Positions 1 through 12,890 are shown, counted from the stretch's first letter. The stretch is DNA of 64,000 nucleotides from Xenopus tropicalis (GCF_000004195.4 NC_030681.2:26056482-26120481), one strand, 5' to 3'. Program-made: numbers and translations. The notes: generated by a model from the letters alone, not told the origin.

Positions 1-505
1 CAGTACATTCCTAGTCATTTATTTAATAAACCCAGGAATCAGCGCCAAGGCTTCGTGGCTGAGCAGGTGACCGCCGGGACAGTTATTCCCATAAAAATAA
101 ATGAATAATGTGCAGCTGCCAGAACTAAAACAAATACTGGAGATTAATATTGAATCCAAAGAGCTAGGGGTTATCACACTGTTTCAGTTCAAGCCCCACT
201 TTTGAGGTCCGACATTGGGTCACTTAACCCCTCAGTTATGTGACAGTGACTGATACATAAAAACACTGCTATTTCAGCCAAAGGTCCATGAATAGCTAGA
301 GCAGAGTTAGCTCCAAAATCTCACTTATATTAACCCTTTATTTCCAGTTGAAGGTAGAAAAGCAAATAGGCATTTTCCCCATATCTTATCCAACTGCCCT
401 TCAGTCCCACTGGTTGCTATCCCTTAGGGTGACCAGCCCCAAAACTTCAGAACCTCTGCATTAAGCTACAGTATTTACTGTGTTCCATGCTGGTAGATGC
501 TGCTG

Positions 506-935
506 CTAAAGGATAAGTAAACCTTTAAAATACATGAAAGTAAAATTAACGAGACTGCTTATTCTAAGCACTTTTGCCATTTACATTCATTATTTTTTTC
601 CTAATTTGAAGATATTAAGGGCAATGTGTACTGTTAATCTGAATGAATTTTGTTTGGTTATGAAAGATGAAACATTATCTGAGGTTTCAAAAGGTTTCCC
701 CAAACCAGAAGAACATCAGACCGACCCTCTTTCCTTCTCATGACAATATCCTCGACTATATCACAGTCAGAAACTAAGCAGCAGGTGGCGCTGTTGTGAC
801 TGTATTTATAGTACTCATTCCCATTAATATTATTATACCAAATAAAAAAAACTGAAAGTATATGACAAAGGTGCTTAAAATAACACTCTGATCAATATTA
901 CATTCACCTATTTGAAATGTTTACTTATCCTTTAG
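506..935. mobile_element. Inverted-repeat MITE with CTCF-like core
   Basis: The left end CTAAAGGATAAGTAAACC is matched, inverted, by the right end ending GTTTACTTATCCTTTAG, giving terminal inverted repeats of about 17 bp around a 430 bp non-coding element. The interior holds the hairpin-like motif CAGGTGGCGCTGTTGT at about 781-796. Related sequence occurs near 8350-8935 and 11990-12890. The ends resemble T2/Kolobok-type elements, but no clear target duplication is seen, so the superfamily is an inference. Confidence 0.7.
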
Positions 936-2395
936 GGATTTTATTCTTACAATGACTTGTCTTCAGAAATGCTTGGTTGGAACGTTTCTATACCAGCGCA
1001 TATCAATACTCGCCACATTCAGGTGCTGTTTCCCATCCAGTGACGGACACTTTTAAAAGACACTAATGGAGCAGAACCAAGCGTAGCACTTGTCATTTGC
1101 TGACACAAGAGATATGCTGGATGGAACCTGCCGTACGGGCAGATGATTTCCCTTTACACGGTATTCAGTCGCCGTGTGTCCCTACGTGATTAATCTATTT
1201 AGATCCTATCTGCCTATTCTGCGCTGCCAACTGTCAGGATGAGATATTTCCATGGCAGAATATTGTGCTCCTCTAACCCCTTTTATCTGATTCATCTCAA
1301 TCCTCCAGTATTATAAAGCTTCTTGGAGGCGTCTTTTTTTGGAATGTACGGTGAGTTTGGAGGTGCATATGCAGAACTTGCGGCTGGCAAATGATGAACT
1401 GAGGCTGGCAGTCTGCATGGCAGATAAATTACTGGATCGGAATTATTTATATCACAGTCCCCTGCATTTAAATATGACAGTGTTGTGACGTTGCTTTGCT
1501 CACAAAATTAACTCAGCAAGCAGAGAAGAGACACCTGATACATGATGTTTATCTGCTTGGTAGAAATAAACTTTATATTATTTGGTTATACACTGTAATA
1601 TTGAATTTTATTAGTTTATTCCCCCAACTTAACATTTTTTTCCAGCAGCAAAAAAAATTCCAAGTGAAATTAGTGCCATTTCCAGCGTTCACTGTAAAAA
1701 TGGATGTGAGCGCCAGATTCGTTTGGCACATCTGTGCAGTGCCTATTGACACAGGCCACTGTAGGGCCCCCTTGGGCTACTGTCTGGTTTGGAGATGGGT
1801 CATCTCCAGGGTTCCCCTTTGTCAATAGGTGCAGAAGAGCTCAGTGCTTAACAGGAGGCAGCCAGGGGCACTATATGGAAGTGCAAGGAGTGCATGTTGG
1901 CACAAATACCTTTAAGTGATTGCAGTTCCATCTGCAACTAACTGCAGGGAATTTGGCAGTCCTATAACTGAGTTTGCAGTCATAAATGACCCCTAAGGTG
2001 TAGCATTTCTATCCCATTATTCTTTGAGCTTTGAATTTCCTTTATGTCCCAACAACACCAAATTTGTTTTGAAGGGCAAAGGTTTTTTTTTGCAGGGAGT
2101 GGGTAAATTGTCTGCAGAATCCCATTCTCCATATCTGTGCTGGCAGCAAAACATAATTACTAAGTATATTTAGGCTCTAAATACATTTTATGTTGCCGGC
2201 CAGGGAGGCTTTTTCTTAGCCAATTTAATTTACATTTTTTTTGTGTTGACTGTGGAACAGTGGGTGTATTTGTAGAACAAGCCAAGAAGAGATTTAATTT
2301 TATACAACAGTTTTAGAACAATGTGCATTACTTCATCTAGAAGGAGGAGCATTCATTATCTTGCATTCACTAATGGCCTTTGAAAGGACCATGTG

Positions 2396-2806
2396 TAGGG
2401 TTGTCACCTTGTTGCTGGGGCTAAAAGCCAGACACAGGGGATGGGGCATGGTCAAGTTGGGTTGGGAACTCAGTCAAGCCCCTCTTTTGAAGTTTAATCA
2501 TCATTTTGTTACTTACCCCCACTGGCATATAGCAAAGTGACACCAGACCCACTACTTAATTCCCCCTAGAGAGGGACCAGCCCCTCAGAATATGGATTGA
2601 CTGCATTAAGCTGCTAAGTCATTGAGGGTATGTCCATGACTTCAGGGGACGGACCAGTGCCATTTGGAGGCAGGGCTATGCCAATGGAAGTGGGGCTTGG
2701 ATGCCATACATTAGTGATAAGGTGGATTTCTGTCAGGTTGCACAATGAAACCCGGACAGCCCCTTCAAAATGTGGGTGTCCAGTTCAAAACCAGATGGTT
2801 ACCCTA
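2396..2806. mobile_element. Probable DNA transposon remnant (TAGGGTTGYCACC ends)
   Basis: The left end TAGGGTTGTCACC and the right end GGTTACCCTA are approximate inverted copies. The left end matches that of the clearer element at 13677-14012, and related ends appear at 16178 and 23115. There is no coding potential and no clean target duplication here, so this is an old or rearranged copy. Confidence 0.4.
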
Positions 2807-3123
2807 AGCCTTCAGACCTTGTATTTAGAAAGGTCCTACTACTCAGATTAGGAATAAATGTATCTGTGTTTGTTTGCTGCGCTTAAGAGAAATGTGTAAA
2901 TTTATTCCAGGACTAATACCAATCAGAAACCAATCAGACCCAACCAATCAGACGCTTACTTTAAAACAGTAGCCTACTTGTGCCTGATTGGTTGCCAGAC
3001 CTGGATTACATTTTGCCCCATTCTACATTCACACCTAATTGTAAAACCTGAACAATAAAAACAATTATTGTCATTAACGCAATGATGATTTATTATATTG
3101 ACAATATTCTAAATAGTGTCTAA

Positions 3124-3237
<114 letters not shown>

Positions 3238-3538
3238 TAGCGATATAAATGTTATTCTATATTCCATTGGTTCTCAGGTTTTTTCCCTTATAGACGCAAA
3301 TACTCAACATAAGCATCACCCAAGCCCTTATCATTTGAAAAATCACCACCAAAGTTACAATTGGGGTTAGAAAGGCCGTCAGATATTACATTTTTACATT
3401 GTCTTCACAGATAAATGTGTGGCTGGAACCTGAATGTTCCCCCCAACACTTTGTTTCAAAGGGGTTCACATTTCCTTGTTGAAGGCTTTTTGTGTAGGCC
3501 CTTTAAAGTGTATTTTTGTCTTTAACAAATGCGTACAG

Positions 3539-3663
3539 GTATAACAAAATGCAGCTAAGCAGAATTTATCCAAAAGGAACACGTGTAGATTCATCAAATT
3601 ATATGCCTCAAGTCTTTTGGAATGCCGGATGCCAGCTGGTGGCACTCAACTTTCAAACAATAG
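3539..3663 (+). CDS. plcb1: plcb1 window exon 2 (Y box, substrate-binding)
   Basis: This 125 bp exon follows GCGTACAG and ends before GTAAGA. It encodes [19 protein letters not shown], then [22 protein letters not shown] (about residues 588-629). The Arg and Tyr of LSRIYP are the Y-box residues that bind the inositol phosphates in PLC structures (Arg549 and Tyr551 of PLC-delta1), and both are intact. An ATG-started frame runs through the exon into the intron, but its start lies upstream of the acceptor and is not used. Confidence 0.96.
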
Positions 3664-6600
3664 GTAAGAGCCTTATTGTTAGTGTTTGTTCTGATCCATT
3701 GTGGAGAGAGGGGGCCAACCCTTAGTACTGCACTGGTAGGCTGATATCATTTGCAGCTGGGCAGTAAAACATTTGAAATTTCCCCCATGAATACAGTGCG
3801 GTCTGCATTTAGCAGTAGTGTATTGATGATGGGCAGGCAGGGGTAGGGATATAGGTGTTCCCCCTCCCGTCCCTTAACTTCCATGTCATACAGATGCACA
3901 AGTTAGGGAGCAGCAGTGAGCACAGGCTGCAGCGGAGCCCTGTTTAGCTAGGCAGTAACATCACTTGTGCCCACTGGTAGCACGCTCTGCATCTTGCTCT
4001 GGATTTTGATGAATTCAGTACTCAGTGTTACACTAGGGCATGTGTACAGTTTACAATTCCAATGTAATGGAAAAAAACAGGGCTGCATTAATAAAAGTTC
4101 AAAAGGGCCCAGTGCTTAGGGCCCAATGATTCTGGGGGCCCACTGTGCATTTCCCCTCATATGTCTCTCCCCCTTTGTGTCCATAATGTGACTCCTTTCA
4201 TGTCACCAGCTGCCCATGACTCACTTCTCTCCTTAATGCCCCCCACCCTGTTCCGGTATGCCAGTGTTTGCCACTTCAGGAAATTGAGGGGAGGGGCAAC
4301 AATTTGATATTTAAAATAACCCTTGGTTACGCCAATTATTCATCACCTTTTATATTGAGTTTAAAACCACATATATACTATCAAAATAATCAAGAAAATA
4401 GTAACTAAAGTCAGTGTGTCCAAGTCAAACAATAAAAGGAGTAGGCAGTTGGTTGATAACAAAAACCTACAGCAGATAAATGTAGTTCAACATAAGCCTC
4501 TTGCCATAAGTCTTTACAGTAGGAAGTTAGGGCTGGTATGATTCCCAGGTTCACTGGCTTCATTTTTTTATTCAAGGGAATACTGACGTATTATTAGCAA
4601 ATGTTGAACCAGGTCTAGTAACCCATAGCAACCAATTAGAGCTATAGCAAATGTTGCCTGTTGATTGGTCGCCAGACCTGATCCCTGGTCTAAACTCATA
4701 GAATTTATTTACTAAATACCAGTGGTGTAACCAGTCCCTGCTTCCTCGCCCCCCCCCCCCCCTTCCCGGCCAATCCGTGCCACTATATTTAAAGGTAGGA
4801 GAACAACCTCGAAGGGGGGATTATGCTACTACCTGTGGCCCAGGCCTCCCTGTTGCCCGGGCCCCTCCGCGACCGCAGGGTCTGCTGTATACATAGTGCA
4901 TAGTACATAGACACTGCCAAATAGTGAATGTGGTGCTTACACTACTAACCTTACTTACTAGGGCCTAAAGAGCAGAAAAAAGGTCCTTTTGCCTCCTTGT
5001 CTGTGGGTGTTCCTATGCACTGGGCCTCATTCCCAGAAGGTGTAGGTTGAGGCTGCTCGCTGGTATGGATGGCTGCTGAGAGAATACTGTGTTAGAGAAT
5101 TTCAGCCCCTCAAGGAATGAAAATGAGAAGACTTTATTATAATATTCAAACAAAGGTTCCTTGTCTTGGAAGATACGTAACCTAGTATCCACCAGTATAT
5201 ATATTTAGTTGGCATTTTAGCAACTGAAATTTAATACAAACAGAAATATGTAAATACTGTTCTTACGGTCTCAAATGGTCCAAAATACAACGGGTGGATA
5301 GAAGTCTGAATGAATTCAAGGCATGAAGAATTTCCAGTAATGCCAGTAACTCAGAATGCGTTTTCCCAATAGGAACGAGGCATTTTACAGTTTTTCTTAT
5401 TAAGTGACAGGTTGAGAGGAAAGCAAGATGAAATATCTATAATGTTTCTTGTCTTTTGACCTAGATTAAGGACTTTTTTCCTAAATAATTAAAAGTACAA
5501 AAAAGTTGAGTTTTTATAGGCTTGATCTTATTTGATGTATGTAGGGCATGGAAACTGAGAGCTGTATGGCTGCATTGTAGGTAAAAGGGAGATCAAGCTG
5601 AAATCCAGGCTGCTCTCATATGGAAGGTTAGGCCTTTATAGAGATCTAGATAATAATTTAAGGGTGTATTGTTATAAATGGTCTTAATTTTAGCCTTGTA
5701 ACCCATAGCAACCAATCAACAGATAGCTTTTACTGGTCAGCAATTAGTTACTATATGTGGGTAAATGCAAGATGTTTTATTACATTACCCTTTATATTTT
5801 CCCCATGTCCTTAATTTCCACATGGATTAGGCATGACAGTCCTCTCAGAATAAAGGACATTACAGCTGGACTCAGGGGTGAGGGGCAAAGGCCAATACTT
5901 TGTATCATTTGTTCATTCCCCCCATCCCATGAGACTTGAGTTTGGGATAAGACTTCCATACTTCATACTTTCTATCCAGCCGAGGTTAGAGTGCCTGAAT
6001 ATCCAAACTAAAAGCGTAGTCCAAAAACTTGTCATGTGGTAAGAAATTCATATTTGTTTATTAACAAGACCCCCCTATACAGCTGTACAGTAACAAGACC
6101 CCCCTATACATCTGTATGGTAAAGAGACCCCTATACATCTTTATGGTAAAGAGACCCCCATACATCAGTATGGTAAAGAGACCCCTTATACATCTGTATG
6201 GTAAAGAGACCCCTATACATCTTTATGGTAAAGAGACCCCCATACATCAGTATGGTAAAGAGACCCCTTATACATCTGTATGGTAAAGAGACCCCTTATA
6301 CATCTGTATGGTAAAGAGACCCCCATGCATCTGTATGGTAAAGAGACCTCTTATACATCCGTATGGTAAAGAGACCCCCCATGCATCTGTATGGTAAAGA
6401 GACCTCTTATACATCTGTATGGTAAAGAGACCCCCATGCATCTGTATGGTAAAGAGAACCCCCATGCATCTGTATGGTAAAGAGAACCCCCATGCATCTG
6501 TATGGTAAAGAGACCTCTTATACATCTGTATGGTAAAGAGACCCCCATGCATCTGTATGGTAAAGAGACCTCTTATACATCCGTATGGTAAAGAGACCCC

Positions 6601-7836
6601 CCATGCATCTGTATGGTAAAGAGACCTCTTATACATCTGTATGGTAAAGAGACCCCCATGCATCTGTATGGTAAAGAGACCCCCTATACATCCGTATGGT
6701 AAAGAGACCCACCATGCATCTGTATGGTAAAGAGAACCTCTATACATCTGTATGGTAAAGAGACCCCCTATACATCTGTATGGTAAAGAGACCCCCTATA
6801 CATCTGTATGGTAAAGAGACCCCCTATACATCTGTATGGTAAAGAGACCCCCTATACATCTGTATGGTAAAGAAACCTCTTATACATCTGTATGGTAAAG
6901 AGACCCCCTATACATCTGTATGGTAAAGAAACCTCTTATATATCTGTATGGTAAAGAGACCCCCATACATCTGTATGGTAAAGAGATCCCTTATACATCT
7001 CTATGGTAAAGAGACCCCTTATACATCTGTATGGTAAAGAATCCTCTTATTTATCTGTATGGTAAAGAGACCCCCATACATCTGTATGGTAAAGAGACCC
7101 CCTATACATCTGTATGGTAAAGAAACCTCTTATACATCTGTATGGTAAAGAGACCCCCTATACATCTGTATGGTAAAGAAACCTCTTATATATCTGTATG
7201 GTAAAGAGAACCCCCATACATCTGTATGGTAAAGAGACCCCCATACATCTGTATGGTAAAGAGACCCCTTATACATCTCTATGGTAAAGAGAACCCCCAT
7301 ACATCTGTATGGTAAAGAGACCCCCATACATCTGTATGGTAAAGAAACCTCTTATATATCTGTATGGTAAAGAGAACCCCCATACATCTGTATGGTAAAG
7401 AGACCCCCATACATCTGTATGGTAAAGAGACCCCTTATACATCTCTATGGTAAAGAGACCCCTTATACACCTGTATGGTAAAGAGACCCCTTATACACCT
7501 GTATGGTAAAGAGACCCCTTATACACCTGTATGGTAATGAGACCCCCTATACATATTTACAGTAACCAAAGAAACAGCGCGTCAGAAGCAAGAGATTACC
7601 TATTGCCTCTAGTTTCAGGAGAATGATTTAAAGGGCAAGGAACCCCCCTTCCCTGGCTGTATAAAGAGCTAGCCTCGTTTCCCAGTAGCCAGTCTGCAGC
7701 AGGGGTGGGGGCCACCGGGTCTGGCCGAGTCACATGCGTCGGACAAGCTTTTTGGCATTTTTTTCCCAGCATCCCACAGTGAATAAAGGATCTGAGCAAA
7801 CATGGCGGCATTGTTAACTGAGCTCCATCATTACAG
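3664..7836. other. plcb1: plcb1 intron 2 of window
   Basis: This 4.2 kb intron carries no gene. It holds fragments related to G/C-rich hAT-like ends (about 4090-4300 and 4720-4900, the latter with a 14-base C run near 4749), halves of the palindromic repeat containing AACCCATAGCAACCAAT (4620-4685, 5698-5740), and the 28-bp minisatellite at 6065-7566, which ends only about 270 bp before exon 3. Confidence 0.8.
6065..7566. repeat. 28-bp minisatellite, about 53 units
   Basis: A tandem array of units close to GGTAAAGAGACCCCCTATAC plus ATCTGTAT (28 bp, varying from 26 to 30). Variants differ in the number of Cs, in CATGCATC versus TATACATC, and in AGAAACCTCTTAT versus AGAGACCCCC. Sub-blocks of several units recur together (for example 6330-6560 against 6560-6740, and 7080-7200 against 7320-7400), pointing to higher-order duplications. 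The complementary strand stays open for 159 codons only because many units are multiples of three long. Confidence 0.97.
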
Positions 7837-7991
7837 ATCTCTCTATGCAGCTGAATATGGGAATGTATGAATATAACGGAAAATGTGGTTACAGGCTTAA
7901 ACCTGAGTTTATGAGAAGGCCTGATAAACATTTTGATCCATTCACCGAAACGACCGTTGATGGCATTGTTGCAAATACAGTCTCTGTCAAG
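7837..7991 (+). CDS. plcb1: plcb1 window exon 3 (Y box end, C2 start)
   Basis: This 155 bp exon follows CATTACAG and ends at AAG before GTAAATC. The first two bases complete an Asp codon begun in exon 2. It encodes [20 protein letters not shown], then [15 protein letters not shown], a variable TETT and [12 protein letters not shown] (about residues 630-680). The first half finishes the catalytic TIM barrel and the second half enters the C2 domain. Confidence 0.96.
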
Positions 7992-8138
7992 GTAAATCTT
8001 TTCTATATACTCATCTGGTTGCTGGGGTCAGATGCCCTGGCAACAGATTGCATTTTATATTCCAAGGAAGGCAAAGACATACATAAGGATCAGCCTCCCT
8101 GCGTGTTTATTAATGGAAGCCTTCTCTTCTGTTTCTAG

Positions 8139-8339
<201 letters not shown>

Positions 8340-8349
8340 TAATTCTGCT

Positions 8350-8935
8350 TGTTCACTTTAAGAGGAAATGTAAACCCTCAAAACAAATTAATGTAAAACT
8401 GCACTTTTGTGGTTTACATTTATGTTATCGTTTTCAAGATATTAGCAGTTTTTTACACTGCCAGTATACTTCATTTGAAACAACAGTGCCACCTACTGTT
8501 CATTTTGGCCACAGCCAGCAGAAAATGATGTTAGTGAATGGAGGAAGGTCTTGTGATATTGCTCTGCTTAAAACTGACCATAGAAACATTAGATGATCCT
8601 TCTCACTGGGGGAAATGTATAAAGACTGGGCAGATTTTTACCTGGGCAGTAACCTATAGCAACCAATCATTGATTAGCCTTTTATATCCAGCTGCTAATA
8701 GAGCAATGAAGCAAATATCTGATTGGTTACTGCCCATGTGCAAACTTGCCCATTCTTTATTAATGACCCCTACTTACTTTCCTCTCACTAACTTTATTTT
8801 CTGTCATCTGTGGCCAATTAGCCATTATAAACAGCAAGTGGCGCTGTGGTTTTAAATTAAAAACTTTGCTGCGGTAAAAGTACAGGGTGAGACCATATTT
8901 ACTTCCCTAGGGTTTACATGTTCTTCCTGCTATCA
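8350..8935. mobile_element. MITE related to 506-935, with a second MITE nested inside
   Basis: The outer ends read AAATGTAAACCCT (8366) and AGGGTTTACATG (8910), an inverted pair. The inner arms carry ACAGTGCCACCTACTGTT near 8483 and AACAGCAAGTGGCGCTGTGG near 8831, matching the core of the 506-935 element. Between them, at about 8597-8770, is a separate palindrome with arms around AACCTATAGCAACCAATCA and TGATTGGTTACTGCCC. The inner element interrupts the outer one and so inserted later. Confidence 0.65.
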
Positions 8936-9346
8936 TGTTGGCATCTTGAGCCCATGTGTTTGCCATGCCCAGGCTGCTCATTCCATTAGTAACTGCTTCC
9001 CTTCCTAATGGGTTAACTGCTTTCTGTTGCAAAGCATGAATTTAGCAAATGCAGCCCAGGAATATATAAACGTGGTCTTGCACTGCCACCTGCTGGTAGC
9101 TTGAGATTATTGCACATTTTCTCCAGTTTGTATGTACAGTATGAATGACTGAATGTGTTAACTTGGGTGCTGAATTGGATCCAGTTGTGCTGATTGTGGG
9201 TTTCTTTGATTACTGTGCATTTTCTTCCTTCCATTACAAGGTGATTACTATGGTGCTGAGAAGCTTATTCAAGTTTGAGCTAGATGAGTTGTTTGCTATG
9301 GAGATGCTCTTGCTTTGGCAGATACCATTACAAATTGTTCTAATGT

Positions 9347-9576
9347 AGGGGCAGCTTTATCAAAGTGGGAAATTAGAGTTCACCACAGTACAAATATCAC
9401 TGTACCACTGCTTTATATCCATATCTATGAGATTTTTAGAGGCATATTTATAAAAAAGGTGAACTCTAACTTTCACCTATTGATAAATATGCCTCTAAAA
9501 ATCCCATAGAAATGAATAGAGAGCAGCGTATTTTAGTGTAGTAGTTTAAATTTCACACTTTGATAAATCTGCCCTA
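9347..9576. mobile_element. Palindromic MITE (TAGGGGCAG...TTTATCAAAGTG)
   Basis: The left end TAGGGGCAGCTTTATCAAAG and the right end CTTTGATAAATCTGCCCTA are inverted copies. A second inverted pair lies inside: GATTTTTAGAGGCATATTTA near 9431 against TAAATATGCCTCTAAAAATC near 9484. The whole 230 bp can fold into one long hairpin. Related palindromes are at 55514-55730 and 56928-57008. Confidence 0.8.
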
Positions 9577-9766
9577 CAGTGGGCAACCAAACTATGCTTT
9601 GTTTTATTCAGCAATATGTAGTGAAAACAATGCAAAATGTTAAATGGTTGCTATGGGTAGCTGCCTGCATGTAAATTTGCCCAGTGTTGAACCCCTATGT
9701 AACTTTTACCCCACAGCAACCATTTGTTTGCCATTAAATCTTGTTGTTTGTGCTGTCGTTGAGCAG

Positions 9767-9866
9767 GTCGTCTTACCCTCTCTGGCATGTCTCCGAATAG
9801 CTGCGTATGAAGAAGGGGGCAAATTCATAGGCCATAGGCTACTCCCTGTGCCAGCCCTCCGACCAG
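9767..9866 (+). CDS. plcb1: plcb1 window exon 5 (C2 domain)
   Basis: A 100 bp exon after GAGCAG and before GTAGATT. It encodes [20 protein letters not shown], then [14 protein letters not shown], with the final Gly codon split across the intron. It corresponds to about residues 736-768 in the middle of the C2 sandwich. [10 protein letters not shown] is invariant among PLC-beta1 proteins known to me. Confidence 0.95.
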
Positions 9867-10137
9867 GTAGATTCTTTCATTTGTCAACTCCTAATTTTAC
9901 AGTTTGTTGCTCCATCATGTCTGTAGATGATAATGGAAGTGCTGGTATATTTAAATAAAATGGGCCAATCCAACCTATGGCCCTTTAAGCTGTTGTTTAA
10001 GTACAGACTCTGCTGCCCCTGAGGGGTTGGTTTGTAGTTGCAGGGAGTTGCAGTGCCAACAAAACATGTACTGTCTCCATTTGCCCTTGTAGAACTGTTC
10101 TCCCCCAGACTCCCTACCTGCAAAATGATTTCCTTTT

Positions 10138-10320
10138 TCATAATAAAACACTACCTTGTATTTGATCCCAACCAAGTTATAATTAACCCTTATTGGGGGC
10201 AAAACCTGTTGGGTTTATTTAATGTTTAAAACATTTTTTAGTAGACTTAAAATATGGAGATCCAAATTACGGAAGGCCCCAGGTCCCAAGCATTCTGGAT
10301 AATAGCTCCCATACATGTAC
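10138..10320 (-). mobile_element. CAGGTATGGGA-family element, truncated, antisense
   Basis: Reads on the minus strand as the right-to-left body of the family seen complete at 52935-54265: TTGATCCCAACCAAGTTATA, TTATTGGGGGCAAAACC, AGGTCCCAAGCATTCTGG and CCCATACATGTA. The inner part is retained and the far end is missing. No coding capacity. Confidence 0.75.
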
Positions 10321-10390
10321 TGTCTTCATTTGCCCCTTATCCACCAGGCTCCCTAACTGCACCCACAGCTCAGAGCACCAATATCTCTCA

Positions 10391-10451
10391 GATAGATAGA
10401 TAAACAATAGATAGGCAGACAAACAGTGGATAGACAGACAATTAATAGCTG

Positions 10452-10486
<35 letters not shown>

Positions 10487-10501
10487 GATAGACGGATGAT
10501 G

Positions 10502-10535
<34 letters not shown>

Positions 10536-10656
10536 CAGACAGATGATAGATAGATAGATAGATAGATAGACAGATGATAGATAGATCGATAGATAGATAG
10601 ATAGATAGATAGATGATAGATGGATGATGGATAGATAGATAGATAGACAGACAGAT

Positions 10657-10695
<39 letters not shown>

Positions 10696-10920
10696 CGATA
10701 GATAGATCGATAGATAGATAGATAGATAGACAGATGATAGATAGATCGATAGATAAATAGATGATAGATCGATAGATCGATAGATAGATAGATAGATAGA
10801 TAGATAGACAGATGATTGATAGATAGATCGATAGATAGATCGATAGATAGATAGATAGATAGCGGATAGACAATAAGTGGATAGACGGGCATGGATAGAT
10901 AAATGATGGATAGCTTGATA
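10391..10920. repeat. GATA/GACA tetranucleotide array
   Basis: About 530 bp of GATA units with interspersed GACA, GATG and GATC variants. Blocks such as GATAGATCGATAGATAGATC recur, which indicates segmental duplication within the array. It lies in the intron between exons 5 and 6. Long open frames rich in S-I-Y-L on the complementary strand are simply the translation of the repeat. Confidence 0.98.
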
Positions 10921-11292
10921 ACCCTAGCTGGGTAATGACACTAATTAATTAATTATCATTATTGTTAATGAATTAAGATAATTAATAGCTAGACAATTAA
11001 GACTATATACACATTGGTAGATTTCTGCCTCTGTGTTGTATTTACATTAAGCGCCAGTAAAAATATAGCTGTACTCCAAGGTATAACTATGTGTATGTGG
11101 AAATGGAGCATCTTTTATCTGAAGTAATACACAGAATTATACCTCTCTCTATGTTCTCTATGTTCTATATAAATACATTGACCTGTCTGTGTAAGAATAA
11201 TAACCCCCCGGCCTCACACTATGCTGTGTGTTTGAGCCAAAGGAATATTATGTGCCTATTGTAACGACTGGGTGACTGTATGACTTTTGCAG

Positions 11293-11397
11293 GTTACCAC
11301 TACATCTGCTTGAGAAATGAGAAGAATGTTCCGCTGACACTGCCAGCCCTCTTTGTGTATATAGAAGTGAAGGATTATGTTCCTGATACATTTGCAG
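11293..11397 (+). CDS. plcb1: plcb1 window exon 6 (C2 end)
   Basis: A 105 bp exon between TTTTGCAG and GTATTT. It encodes [20 protein letters not shown], then [14 protein letters not shown] (about residues 769-803), the last C2 strands ([13 protein letters not shown]) leading into the Gq-binding helices. Both boundaries split codons: Gly with exon 5 and Asp with exon 7. Confidence 0.95.
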
Positions 11398-11606
11398 GTA
11401 TTTATATTGTTTCATTGGTGCCAATGGGGAGTTGGTGTCATGGTTCAGTGTCACACAATATGGGGCCTTCATACTGACTATTTTATCATACGGCCAACAA
11501 ACATGTCCCACTGCTATGTACTGGGGTTACATGCCCAGCCCTGATTGCCACACCATTATGTCCCTAGAGCTGAGAGCAGCTGATATATATATATTGTTAT
11601 CACTGA

Positions 11607-11825
<219 letters not shown>

Positions 11826-12172
11826 TAGCCATATTGGTACTGAAGTTAATATACCAGGGGCCTGACCCCGGGAGCTATCACTTTATTGGGGTAATGTAAT
11901 AAAAGGTAAATGGTTTGTTACACTTCTGTTTCCCTATACCAACCAATCAGCTGGTAGCATTTGGGGGGAAACATTCTAGTGGCCTTTAAAATGTGAAATT
12001 CTGAGCACTTTTGCAAAATACATTTTTTCTACTTTTAAGATATTAGCAGGTGTTTTGTAATTTTTTTTTTTTTTGAAATTCCATAGCAACTGTGACATGT
12101 GACAGAAATAGCTTCATTTATATAGACTGAGTTGTGCATGACTAATAAAATGACATTGCTGATATACAGTGA

Positions 12173-12336
12173 ATAATGTACCCCCTGCTGTAATATATAG
12201 AGATATTATAGGTCTCTGAGGAAACCCATTCCCATATATAGGTACAAGGCTGCAGGCCGAGTGCTTTTGTGCAGGTCATGTAACTCTGAGGTGACCTCTA
12301 ATACCTATATATATTATAGTAGGGGTACATTATTGA
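12173..12336. mobile_element. Palindromic MITE (AATAATGTACCCC ends)
   Basis: The left arm AATAATGTACCCCCTGCTGT is matched, inverted, by the right arm ACTATAGTAGGGGTACATTATT-like sequence ending near 12335, and pairing continues inward through TATATAGAGATATTATAGG. The element is about 164 bp, non-coding and AT-rich. Confidence 0.65.
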
Positions 12337-12599
12337 TTATAATCTACAGTTAACTCTATGCAAATGTCTTTAGAAAGCTCTCCCCCTTGTCCCAGGTACT
12401 CATCACCCCAGGACCTTCCTGTCTCTCTCTCTCTGTAGCCTCTTGCCCATTCCTTCTCCTACTCCCACCCACTGATATTGGGGGACAGGAGACTGGGGAA
12501 AGAGCCACCAAAATTGGGTAACTCCCTATAAAATAGGTACACGCCATTTAGAAGGATATAATTTACAGATTGACCCATAGGGAAATGGCCAAACTGTAG

Positions 12600-12890
12600 C
12601 TTATATAAATAGAATTTACACTACTAATACAATGAATTGGAAACAACAGCACCACCTGCTGTTCAGTTCTTCTGACCAGCCACAGTCAGCAGAAAATAAA
12701 TGTTGCTCTGCTTTAAAATAAACAGAGAAATGGCACTTTTCTACATGCTTTGGCCTGTTGGCAGAATTGAACAGCAGGTGGCGCTGTTGTTTCAGATCCT
12801 TTGCATGAGCAGTGTAAAACTTGATAACATATTAAAAACTCGTAAAATATTGTTAAAAGCAGATCAGAAGTGCACTAAGAGCAGTTTTTC
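12600..12890. mobile_element. MITE copy with paired CTCF-like motifs
   Basis: ACAACAGCACCACCTGCTGT at about 12646 and ACAGCAGGTGGCGCTGTTGT at about 12772 are inverted copies about 130 bp apart, set in the same arrangement as in the element at 8350-8935. Flanking sequence such as AGATATTAGCAG at about 12039 suggests the original element extended further left and was broken by the MITE at 12173. Confidence 0.55.

Noticed and set aside
6268..6747. 159-codon open frame on the minus strand with repeated SLYHTD / LFTIQMH
   Set aside because: It is the translation of the 28-bp minisatellite. It stays open only because unit lengths are often multiples of three, and it has no promoter, splice context or similarity to a known protein.
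6065..7566. CRISPR-like array
   Set aside because: The repeats are directly adjacent with no unique spacers, and the context is vertebrate intron; it is a minisatellite.
10353..10892. 179-codon open frame on the minus strand rich in S, I, Y and L
   Set aside because: A direct product of the GATA tetranucleotide array; low complexity in every phase.
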